Source: Pseudonocardiaceae bacterium YIM PH 21723
Lineage (GTDB): Bacteria; Actinomycetota; Actinomycetes; Mycobacteriales; Pseudonocardiaceae
Direction: 5' to 3'
DNA length: 64,000 nt
Assembly: GCA_003600225.1 (NCBI GenBank)
Contig: QZFT01000038.1
Span: 1 to 64,000 of the forward strand
Shown: positions 63,244 to 64,000 of the stretch, in pieces
Numbering within the stretch: the first letter of the stretch is position 1
How the letters are laid out: every line of letters starts with the position of its first letter
Translations under genes and position numbers: made by a program
Notes under the pieces: generated by a model
What the model was told of the DNA's origin: nothing
Database searches by the model: none
Seen by the model: only the letters and a program-made list of their open reading frames with translations

Positions 63244-63256
63244 TTAAACTCGCTTC

Positions 63257-63745
63257 ATGTCTGCTTCCACGGTCGAAGAAGTCGCCACCTCGGTGCTGAA
63301 GGCCTACCGCAAGGCCTCCGAGTACCCCCTGGGCAAGCGGCTGTTCTCGCTGGCCTTCTCCCTCAAGGCGCCGTACTTCCGCACCGTCCGGCCCTTCGTC
63401 GCCGAGCTGCGGCCGCACTACGCCCGGGTCGACATCAAGAAGCGCTGGGGCGTGCACAACCACATCGGCACCGTGCACGCGATCGCCGCGTGCAACGGCC
63501 TCGAAGCCGCCATGGGTGCCCTCGCCGAGGCGACCGTGCCGGCCGGCAAGCGCTGGATCCCCAAGGGCATGGAGGTCCGCTACACCGCCAAGTCCTCCAG
63601 CGACCTGCAGTGCATCGCGGAGACCACCGCCGAGGACTGGGCCAAGGGCGGCGATGTGCCGGTCCGCGTCAAGTGCGTGCGTACCGACGGGGTGGCCAGC
63701 GTCGAAGGCGTGATCACCATCTACGTCAGCGACAAGCCCGCCTGA
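63257..63745 (+). CDS. DUF4442 hotdog-fold (thioesterase-like) protein
   Basis: A 162-residue protein of the DUF4442 family, which adopts the hotdog fold of acyl-CoA thioesterases. RVDIKKRWGVHNHIGTVHAI carries the family core (NHIGTVHA) and the pattern MEVRYTAKSS follows; VITIYVSDKPA ends the sheet. No signal peptide: cytoplasmic. A role in acyl-CoA or acyl-thioester turnover is inferred from the fold only. The short gap to its start is filled by a strong dyad operator, so expression is probably inducible. It converges with a kynureninase-like gene, overlapping it by 20 bases. Confidence 0.85.
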   Translation: MSASTVEEVATSVLKAYRKASEYPLGKRLFSLAFSLKAPYFRTVRPFVAELRPHYARVDIKKRWGVHNHIGTVHAIAACNGLEAAMGALAEATVPAGKRWIPKGMEVRYTAKSSSDLQCIAETTAEDWAKGGDVPVRVKCVRTDGVASVEGVITIYVSDKPA

Positions 63746-64000
63746 GTTCGGCCATGCCGGCCGCGAGCTGATCGTCGGTCAGGTACGGGGCCGGGCCGAA
63801 CCGCAACCGGGAGCCGCGGCTGTCGGTGTGCACGCCGTGCTCGGCCAGGGCGCGCTGCAACTCCCCCGCCCGGGGTGAGTGCAGCGACAGGAACCCGCCG
63901 TAGGCCTCCACCGGCATCGAGCGGTCCCGGTCGATCACCGAGGCGGGCAGGTCCAGGTCGTCGAACAGGGTGCTCAGCCTGCGCAGCTGCTGCTGGTACA
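63726..64000 (-). CDS. Kynureninase-like aminotransferase class V protein, 3' part
   Basis: Only the last ~91 residues are in the window; the gene continues past the right edge. The reading YGGFLSLHSPRAGELQRALA, EHGVHTDSRGSRLRFGPAPY and LTDDQLAAGMAELRRA is the C-terminal domain of fold-type I PLP enzymes of class V, closest in pattern to kynureninase (the substrate-contact RxGPAPYLTDDQL region). The PLP lysine is outside the window. An ATG or GTG inside (63938) is not the true start, as the frame stays open to the edge with good coding character. Confidence 0.6.
   Translation of the reverse strand, partial: YQQQLRRLSTLFDDLDLPASVIDRDRSMPVEAYGGFLSLHSPRAGELQRALAEHGVHTDSRGSRLRFGPAPYLTDDQLAAGMAELRRACR

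Noticed and set aside
1-64000. Insertion sequences, integrases, tRNA or attachment sites
   Set aside because: No transposase or integrase motif, no tRNA-like cloverleaf and no flanking direct repeats were seen on either strand by reading; a covariance or profile search was not possible.

Overview
The window is high-GC DNA (third codon positions are nearly all G or C) with WhiB, ABATE/CGNR, DUF2157, MT0933-like, EspC-like and NACHT proteins, frequent GTG starts and leaderless-looking promoters. This points to a filamentous actinomycete, most likely of the Pseudonocardiales; that placement is inferred from gene content only. No tRNA, rRNA, insertion sequence, phage or CRISPR array was seen. Nothing here marks the window as a single biosynthetic cluster; it reads as a chromosomal stretch rich in secreted and cell-envelope proteins.

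Layout. 0-2.4 kb: DUF2157 membrane protein, WhiB regulator, HTH protein. 2.4-6 kb: a minus-strand array of chymotrypsin-fold secreted proteases (four genes, five domains, one gene a two-domain fusion), each preceded by the same hairpin that buries the ribosome binding site. 6-12.9 kb: polysaccharide deacetylase, FadD-type acyl-CoA synthetase whose stop codon lies in a 30-bp tandem repeat, a carbohydrate ABC importer without its own ATPase, and a secreted CE1-type esterase. 12.9-18 kb: a divergent unit of hydrolase, DUF427, degenerate SDR and VOC proteins facing a CGNR regulator and a MOSC-flavodehydrogenase-ferredoxin fusion. 18-20 kb: AraC regulator and Fsr-like MFS exporter. 20-26 kb: operon of three tandem GT39-like mannosyl/arabinosyl-type transferases, a secretory lipase and a small membrane protein. 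26-28 kb: NarL-type two-component system.

28-37 kb holds a duplicated, poorly characterised envelope module: two 257-aa DUF4239-like membrane proteins, two ~604-aa DUF11-type surface proteins, two 144-aa secreted proteins and one lipoprotein. 37-41 kb: HrpA helicase and an orphan MT0933-type small protein. 41-44.4 kb: HipA-like/DUF3037 pair, DUF4360 protein, a repeat-bearing secreted protein with a possible 34-aa peptide gene, and a duplicated promoter cassette with gene remnants. 44.4-49 kb: MmuM, Gfo/Idh/MocA oxidoreductase, SnoaL-like protein with a tandem palindromic operator, ankyrin protein, Ser/Thr-rich secreted protein. 49-56.6 kb: an M4-M28 double metallopeptidase, Pit phosphate transporter, L,D-transpeptidase and an O-antigen-ligase-like protein. 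56.6-62 kb: an operon of YbaB-like, EspC-like and WXG100-like proteins leading into a large NACHT-LRR NTPase, the best candidate here for an immunity or conflict system. 62-64 kb: secreted protein, DUF4442 protein with a strong operator, and the 3' end of a kynureninase-like gene.

Between genes the window is full of long, nearly perfect inverted repeats built from shared sequence families (CGAAGTTGACGATGTTCG, TTCCATGGAA, TTAAAGAC), nearly always at gene ends, plus two ~400-490 bp composite inverted elements.
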